Assembly (NCBI GenBank): GCA_041567315.1
Contig: JBFGCA010000042.1
Coordinates: forward strand, 1 to 35,905
Reading direction: 5' to 3'
Length of the DNA stretch: 35,905 nt
DNA from: JBFGCA01 sp041567315
GTDB taxonomy: Bacteria > Acidobacteriota > Thermoanaerobaculia > Multivoradales > JAHEKO01
This document shows, piece after piece, positions 9,303-16,782 of this stretch. The stretch's first letter is position 1, and each line of letters begins with the position of its first letter. The notes below the pieces were generated by a model. The model made no database searches, was not told the origin of the DNA, and saw only the letters and a program-made list of their open reading frames with translations. The position numbers and the translations under genes are program-made.

Positions 9303-10469
9303 ATGAACATCAACGACCTGCTCAAAGTGGCGCTCGAGCGCAAGGCCTCCGACCTCCACCTCAAGGTCGGCTCCTACCCGGTGGTGCGGGTGGACGGCGA
9401 CCTGCACCCGCTCAGCGACTTCAAGCGGCTGATGCAGGAGGACACCGTGGCGATGGCGTTCTCGATGATGAACGCCCGTCAGAAGCAGCGCTTCAAGGAG
9501 GAGTTCGAGATCGACATCGCCTACTCGGTGCCCGGGCTGGGCCGCTTCCGCTGCAACGTCTTCCAGCAGCGCGGCTCGGTGGGTCTGGTGCTGCGCGTGA
9601 TCCCGGCCCGCATCCTGTCGATCCGCGAGCTGATGCTGCCCAAGGTGCTGGAGCGGATCGGCCTCGAGCGGCGCGGGTTGGTGCTGGTCACCGGCACCAC
9701 CGGCTCCGGAAAATCGACCACCCTGGCGGCGATGATCGACCACATCAACGCCCACCGCTCGGAGCACATCATCACCATCGAGGACCCCATCGAGTTTCTG
9801 CACCGCGACAAGAAGTCGATCGTCAACCAGCGCGAGGTGGACGTCGACACCCGGGCCTTCGCGCCGGCCATGCGCTCGGCGCTGCGCCAGGACCCCGACG
9901 TCATCCTGGTCGGCGAGATGCGCGACTTCGAGACCATCGAGACGGCGCTGCTGGCGGCCGAGACCGGCCACCTGGTGTTCTCGACCCTCCACACCCTGGA
10001 CGCCACCGAGACGGTCAACCGGATCATCGCGGTCTTTCCGCCCCACCAGCAGAAGCAGATCCGCATCCAGCTGTCGGCGGTCCTGCGTGGCGCCATCGCC
10101 ATGCGACTGGTGTCGCGGGCCGACGGCACCGGTCGGGTGCCGGCGGTCGAGGTGATGATCACCACCCCCTACATCCGCGACTGCATCGAGAACAAGGAAA
10201 AGACCAAGTACATCCGCGAGCAGATCGCCCTCGGCACCAGCCAGTACGGCATGCAGACCTTCGACCAGTCGCTCTACCAGCTCTACAAGGGCGGCCTGAT
10301 CACGCTGGAGGAGGCGCTGCGCCGCTCGTCCAACCCGGACGAGTTCAAGCTCAAGGTGCAGGGCGTCCAGTTCACCGCCGACATCGCCCGCGAACAGATG
10401 GAGTCCTCGCTGGAGATGGGCGACGAGAGCGAGATCCTCAGTGGGGAGCCCTCGTTCGAGATCGACTAG
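9303..10469 (+). CDS. pilT: Type IV pilus retraction ATPase PilT
   Basis: PilT is the hexameric secretion-type ATPase that depolymerises type IV pili and powers twitching retraction at the inner membrane base. The 388-residue protein has the N-terminal PAS-like domain (KASDLHLKVGSYPVVRVDG), Walker A GTTGSGKST (about 132-140), the Asp box IEDPIEF, Walker B VILVGEMRD (about 200), and the His box TGHLVFSTLHT. The C-terminal part (IREQIALG, then MQTFDQSLYQLYKGG) fits PilT rather than PilB. ATG 9303 follows a GGAGAGA ribosome binding site. It is preceded by its own promoter. PilU or another PilT paralogue cannot be excluded from one sequence. The MglA-like gene upstream suggests polarity-controlled pili. 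Confidence 0.95.
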   Translation: MNINDLLKVALERKASDLHLKVGSYPVVRVDGDLHPLSDFKRLMQEDTVAMAFSMMNARQKQRFKEEFEIDIAYSVPGLGRFRCNVFQQRGSVGLVLRVIPARILSIRELMLPKVLERIGLERRGLVLVTGTTGSGKSTTLAAMIDHINAHRSEHIITIEDPIEFLHRDKKSIVNQREVDVDTRAFAPAMRSALRQDPDVILVGEMRDFETIETALLAAETGHLVFSTLHTLDATETVNRIIAVFPPHQQKQIRIQLSAVLRGAIAMRLVSRADGTGRVPAVEVMITTPYIRDCIENKEKTKYIREQIALGTSQYGMQTFDQSLYQLYKGGLITLEEALRRSSNPDEFKLKVQGVQFTADIAREQMESSLEMGDESEILSGEPSFEID

Positions 10470-10568
10470 CCGATTTGGGTGTTACGGGCCACTAGCGCTC
10501 GACAGCCACCGACTGCAGGTCCCCACCCGCGGTCCGCGCCCAACGGCGAGGCGCGGCCGCTGCCGCCG

Positions 10569-11015
10569 ATGCCCGACTGCTACGCCAAGGCCCTCGAGCT
10601 GCTGGCGCGGCGGCCCCACTTCGAGCAGCAGCTCGCCGCCAAGCTGGCGGCGCGCGGCTTCGACGGCGAGGAGATCGCCGACGCCTGCGGCCGGCTGCGC
10701 GAGCTGGGCTACCTGGACGACGAGCGGGCGGCGGTCGAGCTGGTCACCGGGGCGCTGCGACGCAAGGGATACGGCCGGCGCCGGGTGCGCCGCGAGCTGG
10801 AGCGGCGGGGGGCCCCGCCGGCGGCGGTCGCGCGCGCGCTCGACGCCCTGTCGCCGGAGGAGGAGCTGGAGCTGGCCCGGCAGCTGGCCGGACGCTGGCG
10901 GCAGCGGCGGGCGGCCGGCGCGGCGGCGCTGGCCCGCCATCTGGACCGCAAGGGCTTCTCGCCGCCGGTGATCCGCCGGCTGCTGGAGGAGGCCGGCGAG
11001 GAATGGGGCGAGTGA
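10569..11015 (+). CDS. recX: Regulatory protein RecX
   Basis: RecX proteins bind RecA filaments and limit recombinase activity. The open frame starts upstream at 10479, but residues there are unlike RecX. I take the ATG at 10569, which gives MPDCYAKALELLARR and a 148-residue protein of normal length. Three helical repeats are visible: LLARRPHFEQQLAAKL with ELGYLDDERAA, then GYGRRRVRRELERRG, and the C-terminal ARHLDRKGFSPPVIRRLLEE. No recA is next to it. It lies between pilT and a lytic transglycosylase, with no obvious strong ribosome binding site. Confidence 0.85.
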   Translation: MPDCYAKALELLARRPHFEQQLAAKLAARGFDGEEIADACGRLRELGYLDDERAAVELVTGALRRKGYGRRRVRRELERRGAPPAAVARALDALSPEEELELARQLAGRWRQRRAAGAAALARHLDRKGFSPPVIRRLLEEAGEEWGE

Positions 11016-11045
11016 AACGTCACAGCGCCGGGCGTCGCCCGCTGC

Positions 11046-11051
11046 TAGACT
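11046..11051 (+). promoter_or_regulatory. -10-like hexamer close to the transglycosylase ATG
   Basis: TAGACT ends 8 bases before the ATG at 11060. A start site about 6-7 bases downstream would fall at or next to the initiation codon, giving a leaderless or nearly leaderless mRNA. No good -35 box is seen. The same hexamer and spacing recur before the Hpt-receiver gene (34036-34041) and, at 6 bases, before the cation antiporter (26503-26508). Confidence 0.4.
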
Positions 11052-11059
11052 GAGAAGCT

Positions 11060-11719
11060 ATGGCGCCTTTGCGAAAGGGGCTCGCCGTGGCGACCGCGCT
11101 GGCCGCGCTTCTGGCCGTGCTGGCCCCGGCTCCCAGCGGGGCGCAGGAGGTCAGGCTCGTCCGATTGCCGGACGGCAGCCGGCTGCTCTTCAACGAGCCG
11201 GGCCGCGCCGCCCTCCGCCCGCGGCCGGCGCCGCAGCGGCTGGAGCCCCTGATCGCGGCGCACGCCCGCCAGCGCCACCTCGACCCGCGGCTGGTCCAGG
11301 CGGTGATCCAGGTGGAGTCCGGCTACCGGCCCTGGGCGGTGTCGCCGCGCGGCGCCATGGGGCTGATGCAGCTCATGCCGGAGACCGCCCGCGCCCTGGC
11401 GGTGACCGACCCCTACGATCCGGAGCAGAACATCGCCGGCGGCACCGCCTATCTGCGGCAGATGCTGGACGAGTTCGGCGGCCGGCTCGAGCTCGCCCTG
11501 GCCGGCTACAACGCCGGCCCCGCGGCGGTCTACCGCTTCGACGGCATCCCGCCCTACCGCGAGACGCTGGGCTACGTCGAGAACGTGCTGCGGCTCTACC
11601 GATCCGACCCCGACCTGCGGCTTGCCGCCGGCAGCGGGCGGCTGGGGCGGCCGACCCACCTGTGGCGTGACGCCGGCGGCCACCTGCGGCTCAGCACGCG
11701 GCCGCCCGCCGCACCCTGA
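11060..11719 (+). CDS. Exported lytic transglycosylase (SLT domain)
   Basis: The gene codes for a peptidoglycan-cleaving lytic transglycosylase of the Slt/MltC-like family. A signal peptide (about residues 1-28: KGLAVATALAALLAVLAP, cleavage near SGAQE) exports it to the periplasm. The SLT domain (about 60-180) has the catalytic Glu86 in QVESGYRP, then SPRGAMGLMQLMPETA and YNAGP. The C-terminal tail (HLWRDAGGHLRLST) resembles the short end domain of many single-domain SLT proteins. At 219 residues it is a minimal enzyme. It precedes pgsA by 11 bases. Confidence 0.9.
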   Translation: MAPLRKGLAVATALAALLAVLAPAPSGAQEVRLVRLPDGSRLLFNEPGRAALRPRPAPQRLEPLIAAHARQRHLDPRLVQAVIQVESGYRPWAVSPRGAMGLMQLMPETARALAVTDPYDPEQNIAGGTAYLRQMLDEFGGRLELALAGYNAGPAAVYRFDGIPPYRETLGYVENVLRLYRSDPDLRLAAGSGRLGRPTHLWRDAGGHLRLSTRPPAAP

Positions 11720-11730
11720 GCCCTGCGCCG

Positions 11731-12345
11731 TTGCCGGCGGCAACCGACCGGCAGGGGGTAGCCATTCCCAGGTATCGAGCCCTCCTCAACGCTCCCAATC
11801 TGCTGTCGCTCTTCCGGATCCTGCTGGTACCGCTGCTGGTGGCGGTGCTGCTGACCAAGTTCGAGGGCAAGGAGTTCGTCGGGCTGGGGGTGTTCCTGCT
11901 CGCCTCGCTGACCGATTTCCTCGATGGCTTCATCGCCCGGCGGCTCGGGAAGGTCACCCGCTTGGGCAAGCTGCTCGACCCGGCGGCCGACAAGATCCTC
12001 ACCTCGGCCGCCTTCATCTCGCTGGTCGAGCTGGGACTGGCTCCGGCCTGGATGGTGGTGGTGATCATTGCCCGCGAGTTCGCCGTCTCCTCGCTGCGCA
12101 GCCTGGCCGCCTCGCAGAACCTGGTGCTGGCCGCCATCTTCTCGGCCAAGCTCAAGACCGTCTCGCAGATCGTCGCCATCGCGCTGCTGATCATCTACAA
12201 CCAGCTCGGCGAGTTCGAGCGCCTGGCGCCGCTGATGCTGTGGGTGGCGATGCTGGCCAGCCTGTACTCGGGGGTCGAGTACTTCGCCCGCTACATGCCG
12301 GGGATCCTGCGGGGCGACGGAGCGAGCGCCGCCGGTGGAACCTAG
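11731..12345 (+). CDS. pgsA: CDP-diacylglycerol-glycerol-3-phosphate phosphatidyltransferase
   Basis: PgsA joins CDP-diacylglycerol and glycerol-3-phosphate to give phosphatidylglycerol phosphate at the inner membrane. The CDP-alcohol transferase signature DGxxARx8Gx3Dx3D is complete (D65, G66, A69, R70, G79, D83, D87 counted from the TTG). Several membrane helices follow, and the N-terminus LNAPNLLSLFRILLVP is PgsA-like. The start is uncertain. A TTG at 11731 lies in a perfect 6-bp hairpin (11730-11744) and has no ribosome binding site, whereas an ATT at 11764 follows AGGGGG by 5 bases and would give a more typical N-terminus. Another CDP-alcohol transferase specificity is possible but less likely. 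Confidence 0.88.
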   Translation: MPAATDRQGVAIPRYRALLNAPNLLSLFRILLVPLLVAVLLTKFEGKEFVGLGVFLLASLTDFLDGFIARRLGKVTRLGKLLDPAADKILTSAAFISLVELGLAPAWMVVVIIAREFAVSSLRSLAASQNLVLAAIFSAKLKTVSQIVAIALLIIYNQLGEFERLAPLMLWVAMLASLYSGVEYFARYMPGILRGDGASAAGGT

Positions 12346-14923
12346 TCCCAGCCCGCCGACCGCCGACCGGGCGCTGCTGCAGCGGCTGGCGCGCGGCGCC
12401 CGCCACCGGTACCGCGCCATCTTCCTGCTCACCGGCCTGGTCCTGGCCGGCGCGGTGACGCTGGCCAGCCGGCTGCGCTTCGACACCGACGTCCTCAACC
12501 TGCTGCCGCGGCGGGCGCCCGAGGTCCAGGCCTTCCGGGAGGCGCTGGACCGGTTCGGGAGCGCCGACTACCTGATCGTCGCGGTGCGGATCCCCGAGGG
12601 GGCCGTCCTCGACCCCTACCTGAGCCTGGCCGACCGGCTGGGCGCCGGGCTCGATCGCAGCCTGCTGATCGACGAGGTCGAGTACCGGCTGGCCGAGATC
12701 GAAGGGCTGCTCGAGGCCTTCCTGCCGAGGTCGATGTTGTTCCTGGACGAGGGCGCCAGGGCGGCGGTGGTCGAACGGCTGAGCGACGAGGGGCTGCGCC
12801 GGCGGGTGCGCGAGCTGCGGCGCCTGGTCGAGACCCCGCAGTCGGTGGCCCTGAAGAGCGTCCTGCGGCTCGACCCGGTCGGACTGGCCGAGGTCTTCCT
12901 CGAACGTTTCACCGGTGCCCGCGCCGGACTGTCGGTCGACTGGACCACCGGCTACCTGCTCTCCACCGACCGCCGTATGCTGCTGCTGCTGGCGCAGCCC
13001 ACCGCGCCGCCGCAGAACGTCGACTTCGCCAAGCGGTTGAGCGCCGAGACCGCGGCGCTGATCGAGGAGGTCCGCACAGCCTGGCCCGAGATCGCCGGTC
13101 CGGACGCCGGTCCGGCCCCCGAGGTGGCGCTGGGCGGCCGCTACGTGATCGCGGTCGGCGACGAGGAGCTGATCCGCCGCGACGCCATCACCAACGTGCT
13201 GACCTCGATGGCCGGCGTGCTCGCCCTGTTCCTGCTCGCCTTCCGGCGCTTCGGTCTGCTGCTCTACGCCTTCGTGCCGCTGTGCAGCGGCCTGGCCCTG
13301 ACCTTCGGCTTCTCGGCCGTGGTCTACGGCTCGCTGAGCGCCGCCACCAGCGGCGTCGCGGCGCTGCTCATCGGTCTGGGGATCGACTTCGTGATCGTCT
13401 CCTACGGCCGCTACGTCGAGGAGCGCCGCGGCGGTGCCGGGCTGGAGACCGCCCTGGCGCGGATGAGCGGCTCCTCCGGGCGGGCGGTGGTGGTCGGTGG
13501 CGTCACCAGCGCCGCGACCTTCTACTCCTTCGGGGTGACCGACTTCACCGGTCTCAGGCAGATGGGCTTCCTGACCGGCACCGGCATCCTGTTCTGCATG
13601 CTGGCGGTGCTGCTGCTGCTGCCGGCGATGCTGGCCTGGAGCGAGGACCATCACCGGCGCCGCGACCGCGCGCCGCGGCTGGTCCTCCACGGGCTGGGCA
13701 GCGCGCGGCTGATCCGCCTGGCGCTGGCCCGCCCGACGTGGGTGCTGCTGGCCAGCCTGGTGGTCTCGGCGGCCGCCGTCGCGGCGCTGCCGCGGCTCGA
13801 GTTCGTCGACAGCGTGCAGGCCATGCGCCCGGCCGGCAACCCCGGGGTGACGGTGCGCGACGAGGTGGCCGAGCGCTTCGCCTCGGGCTTCGACCAGATG
13901 ATGCTGGTGGTCGGTGGCGACACCGTCGACGAGGTGGTGGAGGGCGCCCATCGCGCTGCCGAAGGCGCCCGCGCCCTGGTCGCCTCCGGGGTGCTCGTCG
14001 CCGCCGACGCGGTCACCACCCTGATCCCGCCGCCCGCCCGGCAGCGCGCCGCCCTCGAGTGGCTGTCCCGGGCGCGCGTCGCCGAGCTCGACCCCGATCG
14101 CATACGCTCCACCTTTGCCGAAGCGGCGGCGGCCGAGGGTCTGCGGCTCGACCCGTTCCTGCCCGGTCTCGACCTGCTGACCCAGGCGATCGAGCGCCAG
14201 CGGCCGGTGGGTCCCGACGACTACGCCTCGAGCCCGCAGACCCGCGCCCTGCTCGACCGCTATCTCGCCCGCTCTCCGGGGGGCTGGCAGAGCGCCGTCT
14301 TCCTCTACCCCCCGGCGATGCGCTGGCGCCGCGAGCCGCCCCCCGAGGTCGAGCGGCTGGCCGCCGAGCTGGGCCCCCACGCGGTCCTCACCGGCGCCAA
14401 CGTGGTCTCCAAGTTCCTGCGCCGCCGCGTCCTCGAGGACGCCGTCGTCGCCGCGGTCCTCGGCTTCGTCCTCGTCGCCGCCCTGCTGTGGCTCGACTAC
14501 CGCCGCCTCGACGACACCCTGCTGTCGCTGGCGCCGCTGACGATGGGCATCATCTGGATGCTGGGGGCGCTGGCGCTTCTCGGCTGGCCGATGAACTTCA
14601 TGAACATCTTCGTCACCACCATGATCATCGGCATCGGGGTGGACTACGGCGTCCACATGATCCACCGCTACCGCGAGCGAGCCGCCGCCGACCCCGCCGC
14701 CCGCGCCGCCGGCCTCGCCGAGACCGGCAAGGCGATCGTGCTGGCCGCCCTCTCCACCATCGTCGGCTTCGGCTCGCTCTCCTTCTCCCACTACCCCGGT
14801 CTCCAGTCGATGGGCCGCGTCGCCATCCTCGGCGCCGTCACCACCGCGCTGGTCGCCATCACCGTCCTCCCCGCCTACCTCGCCCGCTTCCGGCTGCCCA
14901 GGACTCCACAGCCAGGCGAGTAG
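12335..14923 (+). CDS. RND/MMPL-family exporter (HpnN-like)
   Basis: This 862-residue inner-membrane protein has the RND layout: TM1 near 29-46, a large periplasmic loop (47 to about 290), a five-helix block, TM7 near 480, a second periplasmic loop and a final five-helix block to about 855. Both halves carry the family motif after TM4, GLGIDFVIVSYGR (about 348) and GIGVDYGVHMIHRY (about 767). Single-chain length and these motifs fit the MMPL/HpnN group, which moves lipids such as hopanoids to the outer membrane; the substrate here is unknown and no hopanoid genes are nearby. The GTG at 12335 overlaps the pgsA end by 11 bases, so the two are probably translated together, in keeping with a lipid-related role. 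Confidence 0.85.
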   Translation: MEPSPSPPTADRALLQRLARGARHRYRAIFLLTGLVLAGAVTLASRLRFDTDVLNLLPRRAPEVQAFREALDRFGSADYLIVAVRIPEGAVLDPYLSLADRLGAGLDRSLLIDEVEYRLAEIEGLLEAFLPRSMLFLDEGARAAVVERLSDEGLRRRVRELRRLVETPQSVALKSVLRLDPVGLAEVFLERFTGARAGLSVDWTTGYLLSTDRRMLLLLAQPTAPPQNVDFAKRLSAETAALIEEVRTAWPEIAGPDAGPAPEVALGGRYVIAVGDEELIRRDAITNVLTSMAGVLALFLLAFRRFGLLLYAFVPLCSGLALTFGFSAVVYGSLSAATSGVAALLIGLGIDFVIVSYGRYVEERRGGAGLETALARMSGSSGRAVVVGGVTSAATFYSFGVTDFTGLRQMGFLTGTGILFCMLAVLLLLPAMLAWSEDHHRRRDRAPRLVLHGLGSARLIRLALARPTWVLLASLVVSAAAVAALPRLEFVDSVQAMRPAGNPGVTVRDEVAERFASGFDQMMLVVGGDTVDEVVEGAHRAAEGARALVASGVLVAADAVTTLIPPPARQRAALEWLSRARVAELDPDRIRSTFAEAAAAEGLRLDPFLPGLDLLTQAIERQRPVGPDDYASSPQTRALLDRYLARSPGGWQSAVFLYPPAMRWRREPPPEVERLAAELGPHAVLTGANVVSKFLRRRVLEDAVVAAVLGFVLVAALLWLDYRRLDDTLLSLAPLTMGIIWMLGALALLGWPMNFMNIFVTTMIIGIGVDYGVHMIHRYRERAAADPAARAAGLAETGKAIVLAALSTIVGFGSLSFSHYPGLQSMGRVAILGAVTTALVAITVLPAYLARFRLPRTPQPGE

Positions 14924-14967
14924 GCGCGCACTCTCGCCTGGTGGGCATCGCGGCGGTCGGCGTGCCC

Positions 14968-15005
14968 CCGGGGGCGGGTGGGTCTCCCCCGGAGCCGGTT
15001 TTTTT
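14968..15005 (+). terminator. Candidate intrinsic terminator after the RND exporter gene
   Basis: A perfect 7-bp stem CCGGGGG/CCCCCGG (14968-14974 with 14986-14992, 11-base loop) is followed, after six bases, by seven T residues (14999-15005), the longest T run in this spacer. It lies 45 bases after the exporter stop. The gap between stem and T run is longer than ideal, and the right side of the stem is also part of a long-range inverted repeat. Confidence 0.5.
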
Positions 15006-15158
15006 GGCCCGCATCAGCCGCCAACGGCCGCTGACGGGCCCGTGGTACTGGTGGTTGCGGAGGTGGTCGCTGGCGGGCTCGACCCATTCGGGCTGCGCCT
15101 GATTTGGGGCCTCGCGATGCGGGGCTGGTCGCCGTCTCCGGTGGGAGACCCACCCGCC
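14973..15158. repeat. Long-range inverted repeat closing a 186-base fold-back
   Basis: The 16 bases GGCGGGTGGGTCTCCC at 14973-14988 are matched exactly by their reverse complement at 15143-15158. The match continues inward with CCGGAG (14989-14994) against CTCCGG (15136-15141) across a single unpaired T at 15142, so 22 pairs close a 141-base interior. The interior holds a further hairpin at 15006-15040 and a smaller one around 15110-15125 (CCTCGC against GCGGGG with one G-U pair). The whole is about the size of small structured RNAs such as 6S RNA, but I see no known family signature. Confidence 0.6.
15006..15040 (+). other. Stable 14-bp hairpin in the pre-ffh spacer
   Basis: GGCCCG (15006-15011) pairs with CGGGCC (15035-15040), TCAGC (15014-15018) with GCTGA (15030-15034), and GCC (15020-15022) with GGC (15026-15028) around an AAC loop. 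Only a two-base bulge and one C-C mismatch interrupt it. It begins directly after the T run at 14999-15005. No coding frame explains it. Confidence 0.5.
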
Positions 15159-15275
15159 GCAGACCCCCGCCCGGATGGACCGAATCAACGTTTCTCCCCC
15201 TGCCGGCCACGGGTGGAAACAACAGCAGGCCACGACCCCTCCACCGGTGCGCAGATCCGCCAGCTTCGGGCGGGA

Positions 15276-15367
15276 GGCCGCCGCCCAGGCCGGGGGGTAC
15301 CCGGAGCGGAACGTGTTGGCCGGGGAGGGGGAGTGGAGCGCAGGGTACCCCCCGGCCCCAGGCGGCC
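15276..15367. repeat. Perfect 15-bp inverted repeat with flanking 7-bp stem
   Basis: GGCCGGGGGGTACCC at 15288-15302 and its exact reverse complement at 15343-15357 flank a 40-base interior (15303-15342) that is purine-rich. Outside an asymmetric internal loop, GGCCGCC (15276-15282) pairs with GGCGGCC (15361-15367). The stretch 15041-15275 between this and the upstream fold-back shows no recognisable gene or known RNA. Confidence 0.6.
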
Positions 15368-15391
15368 GCGGGTGGGGGGGGCGCGACGACC

Positions 15392-15426
15392 GTCGCGAGT
15401 CCACCCTCGCGACCCTCTGCTAGAGT
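15392..15426 (+). promoter_or_regulatory. Candidate ffh promoter with overlapping palindrome
   Basis: TAGAGT at 15421-15426 is a plausible -10 box 36 bases before the ffh ATG. Where a -35 box should lie there is instead a perfect 8-bp inverted repeat, GTCGCGAG (15392-15399) and CTCGCGAC (15406-15413), separated by six bases. It may be an operator for a dimeric regulator or just a hairpin; no TTGACA-like sequence is seen. Confidence 0.4.
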
Positions 15427-15462
15427 CTCCCCCCCACCGGCGCCGTTTCTTCCACTCTCGTC

Positions 15463-16782
15463 ATGTTCGAAGGTCTGCAGGGCAAGCTCCAGGGCGTCTT
15501 TCGCCGTCTGAAGGGCGAAGGGCGGGTCTCCGAGGCGGTGCTCCAGGAGGCGCTGCGCGAGATCCGGCTGGCGCTGCTCGAGGCCGACGTCCACTTCCGG
15601 GTGGTCAAGGCGTTCGTCGCCCGGCTCCGCGAGCGGGCGCTCGACAGCGAAGTGCTGGAGAGCCTGACGCCGGCCCAGCAGGTCGTGCGGATCGTCCGCG
15701 ACGAGCTGACCGAGCTGCTGGGCGAGGCCGGCGGCGAGCTCAAGCTCGACGGGCGGCCGGCGGTGGTCCTGCTCACCGGGCTCCAGGGCTCGGGCAAGAC
15801 CACCACCGCCGGCAAGCTGGGGCGGCGGCTGCGCGGTCGCGGCCAGCACCCGCTGCTGGTGGCCGCCGACCTGCAGCGTGCGGCGGCCGTCGAGCAGCTG
15901 GTCCAGGTGGGGGCCGGGGTCGACGTGCCGGTGCTCGAGCCGGCGGCCGGCGAGGGGCTGATGGAGCTCGCCGACCGGGCGTTCAAGACCGCCCGCGAGC
16001 GTGGCCACGACGTGCTGCTGGTCGACACCGCGGGCCGGCTCCACGTCGACGAGCCGCTGATGGAGGAGATCCGGGCGCTGGCGAAGAGGCTCGAGCCGGC
16101 CGAGATCCTGTTCGTGGCCGACGCCATGACCGGCCAGGACGCGGTGCGCAGCGCCGAGGCCTTTGCCGCCGCCCTGGCGCTCACCGGGGTCATCCTCACC
16201 AAGCTCGACGGCGACGCCCGCGGCGGGGCGGCGCTGTCCATCCGGGCGGTGGCCAAGGTGCCGATCCGCTTCCTGGGGGTGGGCGAGCGGCCCGAGGACC
16301 TGGAGCTGTTCCATCCCGAGCGGCTGGCCTCGCGCATCCTGGGGATGGGCGACGTCCTGTCGCTGATCGAGCGCGCCGAGGCCGGGCTGGACGCGGCCGA
16401 GACCGAGCGGCTGGCCGAGCGCATCGCGCGCCGCGAGTTCAGCCTCGAGGACCTGCGCGACCAGCTTCGCCAGATGCGGCGGCTGGGGCCGCTGGGGCAG
16501 GTGCTGGAGCTGCTGCCCAAGGCCGGCCCGCTGGCGGCGCTGGACGCCGACGCGGTCGACGAGGGGCGGCTCAAGCGGGTCGAGGCGATCCTCGACTCGA
16601 TGACGCCGGGCGAGCGCCGCCGTCCGGCGGTGCTCAATGGCAGCCGCAAGCGCCGCATCGCCCGCGGCTCCGGAGTGTCGGTCCAGGAGATCAACCGGCT
16701 GCTCAAGCAGTACCGCGAGATGCGGCGCATGCTCAAGGGCGTCAAGGGCCGCTGGCTGCGCCGCGCGATGGGGTTGCGGTAG
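15463..16782 (+). CDS. ffh: Signal recognition particle protein Ffh
   Basis: Ffh is the SRP54 GTPase that, with 4.5S RNA, binds signal sequences and targets ribosomes to FtsY at the membrane. The 439-residue protein has the N domain (1-90), then the G domain with P-loop GLQGSGKTT (about 106-114), DTAGR (about 188), TKLDGDARGG (about 246). The methionine-containing M domain (about 300-439) has SRKRRIARGSGVSVQEIN for RNA binding. The usual ADxxRPAA motif reads ADLQRAAA here, somewhat FtsY-like, but the M domain settles the identity. ATG 15463 is the start of the cluster leading into rpsP. I found no 4.5S RNA gene in the adjacent spacer. Confidence 0.95.
   Translation: MFEGLQGKLQGVFRRLKGEGRVSEAVLQEALREIRLALLEADVHFRVVKAFVARLRERALDSEVLESLTPAQQVVRIVRDELTELLGEAGGELKLDGRPAVVLLTGLQGSGKTTTAGKLGRRLRGRGQHPLLVAADLQRAAAVEQLVQVGAGVDVPVLEPAAGEGLMELADRAFKTARERGHDVLLVDTAGRLHVDEPLMEEIRALAKRLEPAEILFVADAMTGQDAVRSAEAFAAALALTGVILTKLDGDARGGAALSIRAVAKVPIRFLGVGERPEDLELFHPERLASRILGMGDVLSLIERAEAGLDAAETERLAERIARREFSLEDLRDQLRQMRRLGPLGQVLELLPKAGPLAALDADAVDEGRLKRVEAILDSMTPGERRRPAVLNGSRKRRIARGSGVSVQEINRLLKQYREMRRMLKGVKGRWLRRAMGLR

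Noticed and set aside
12191..14791. An 866-codon minus-strand open frame opposite the RND exporter
   Set aside because: The plus strand encodes a well-conserved transporter with both family motifs; the antisense product is Gly/Gln/His-rich with no domain.
15085..15110. tRNA T-arm-like sequence GGGCTCGACCC
   Set aside because: The flanking bases do not form the T stem and no acceptor, D or anticodon arms are found around it.
14859..15404. A 181-codon minus-strand open frame in the pre-ffh spacer
   Set aside because: No ribosome binding site, no domain, and it crosses the inverted repeats; the stretch lacks codon bias expected of genes here.
15175..15423. A possible 82-residue plus-strand small protein in the pre-ffh spacer
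   Set aside because: Glycine/proline-rich with no ribosome binding site, it covers the 15-bp inverted repeat and ends in the ffh -10 region; its third-position pattern is unlike the neighbouring genes.
14924..15462. SRP (4.5S) RNA, RNase P RNA or tmRNA next to ffh
   Set aside because: The conserved SRP loop (GGAAG...AGCAGCC type), RNase P core blocks and tmRNA ends were looked for on both strands and not seen.
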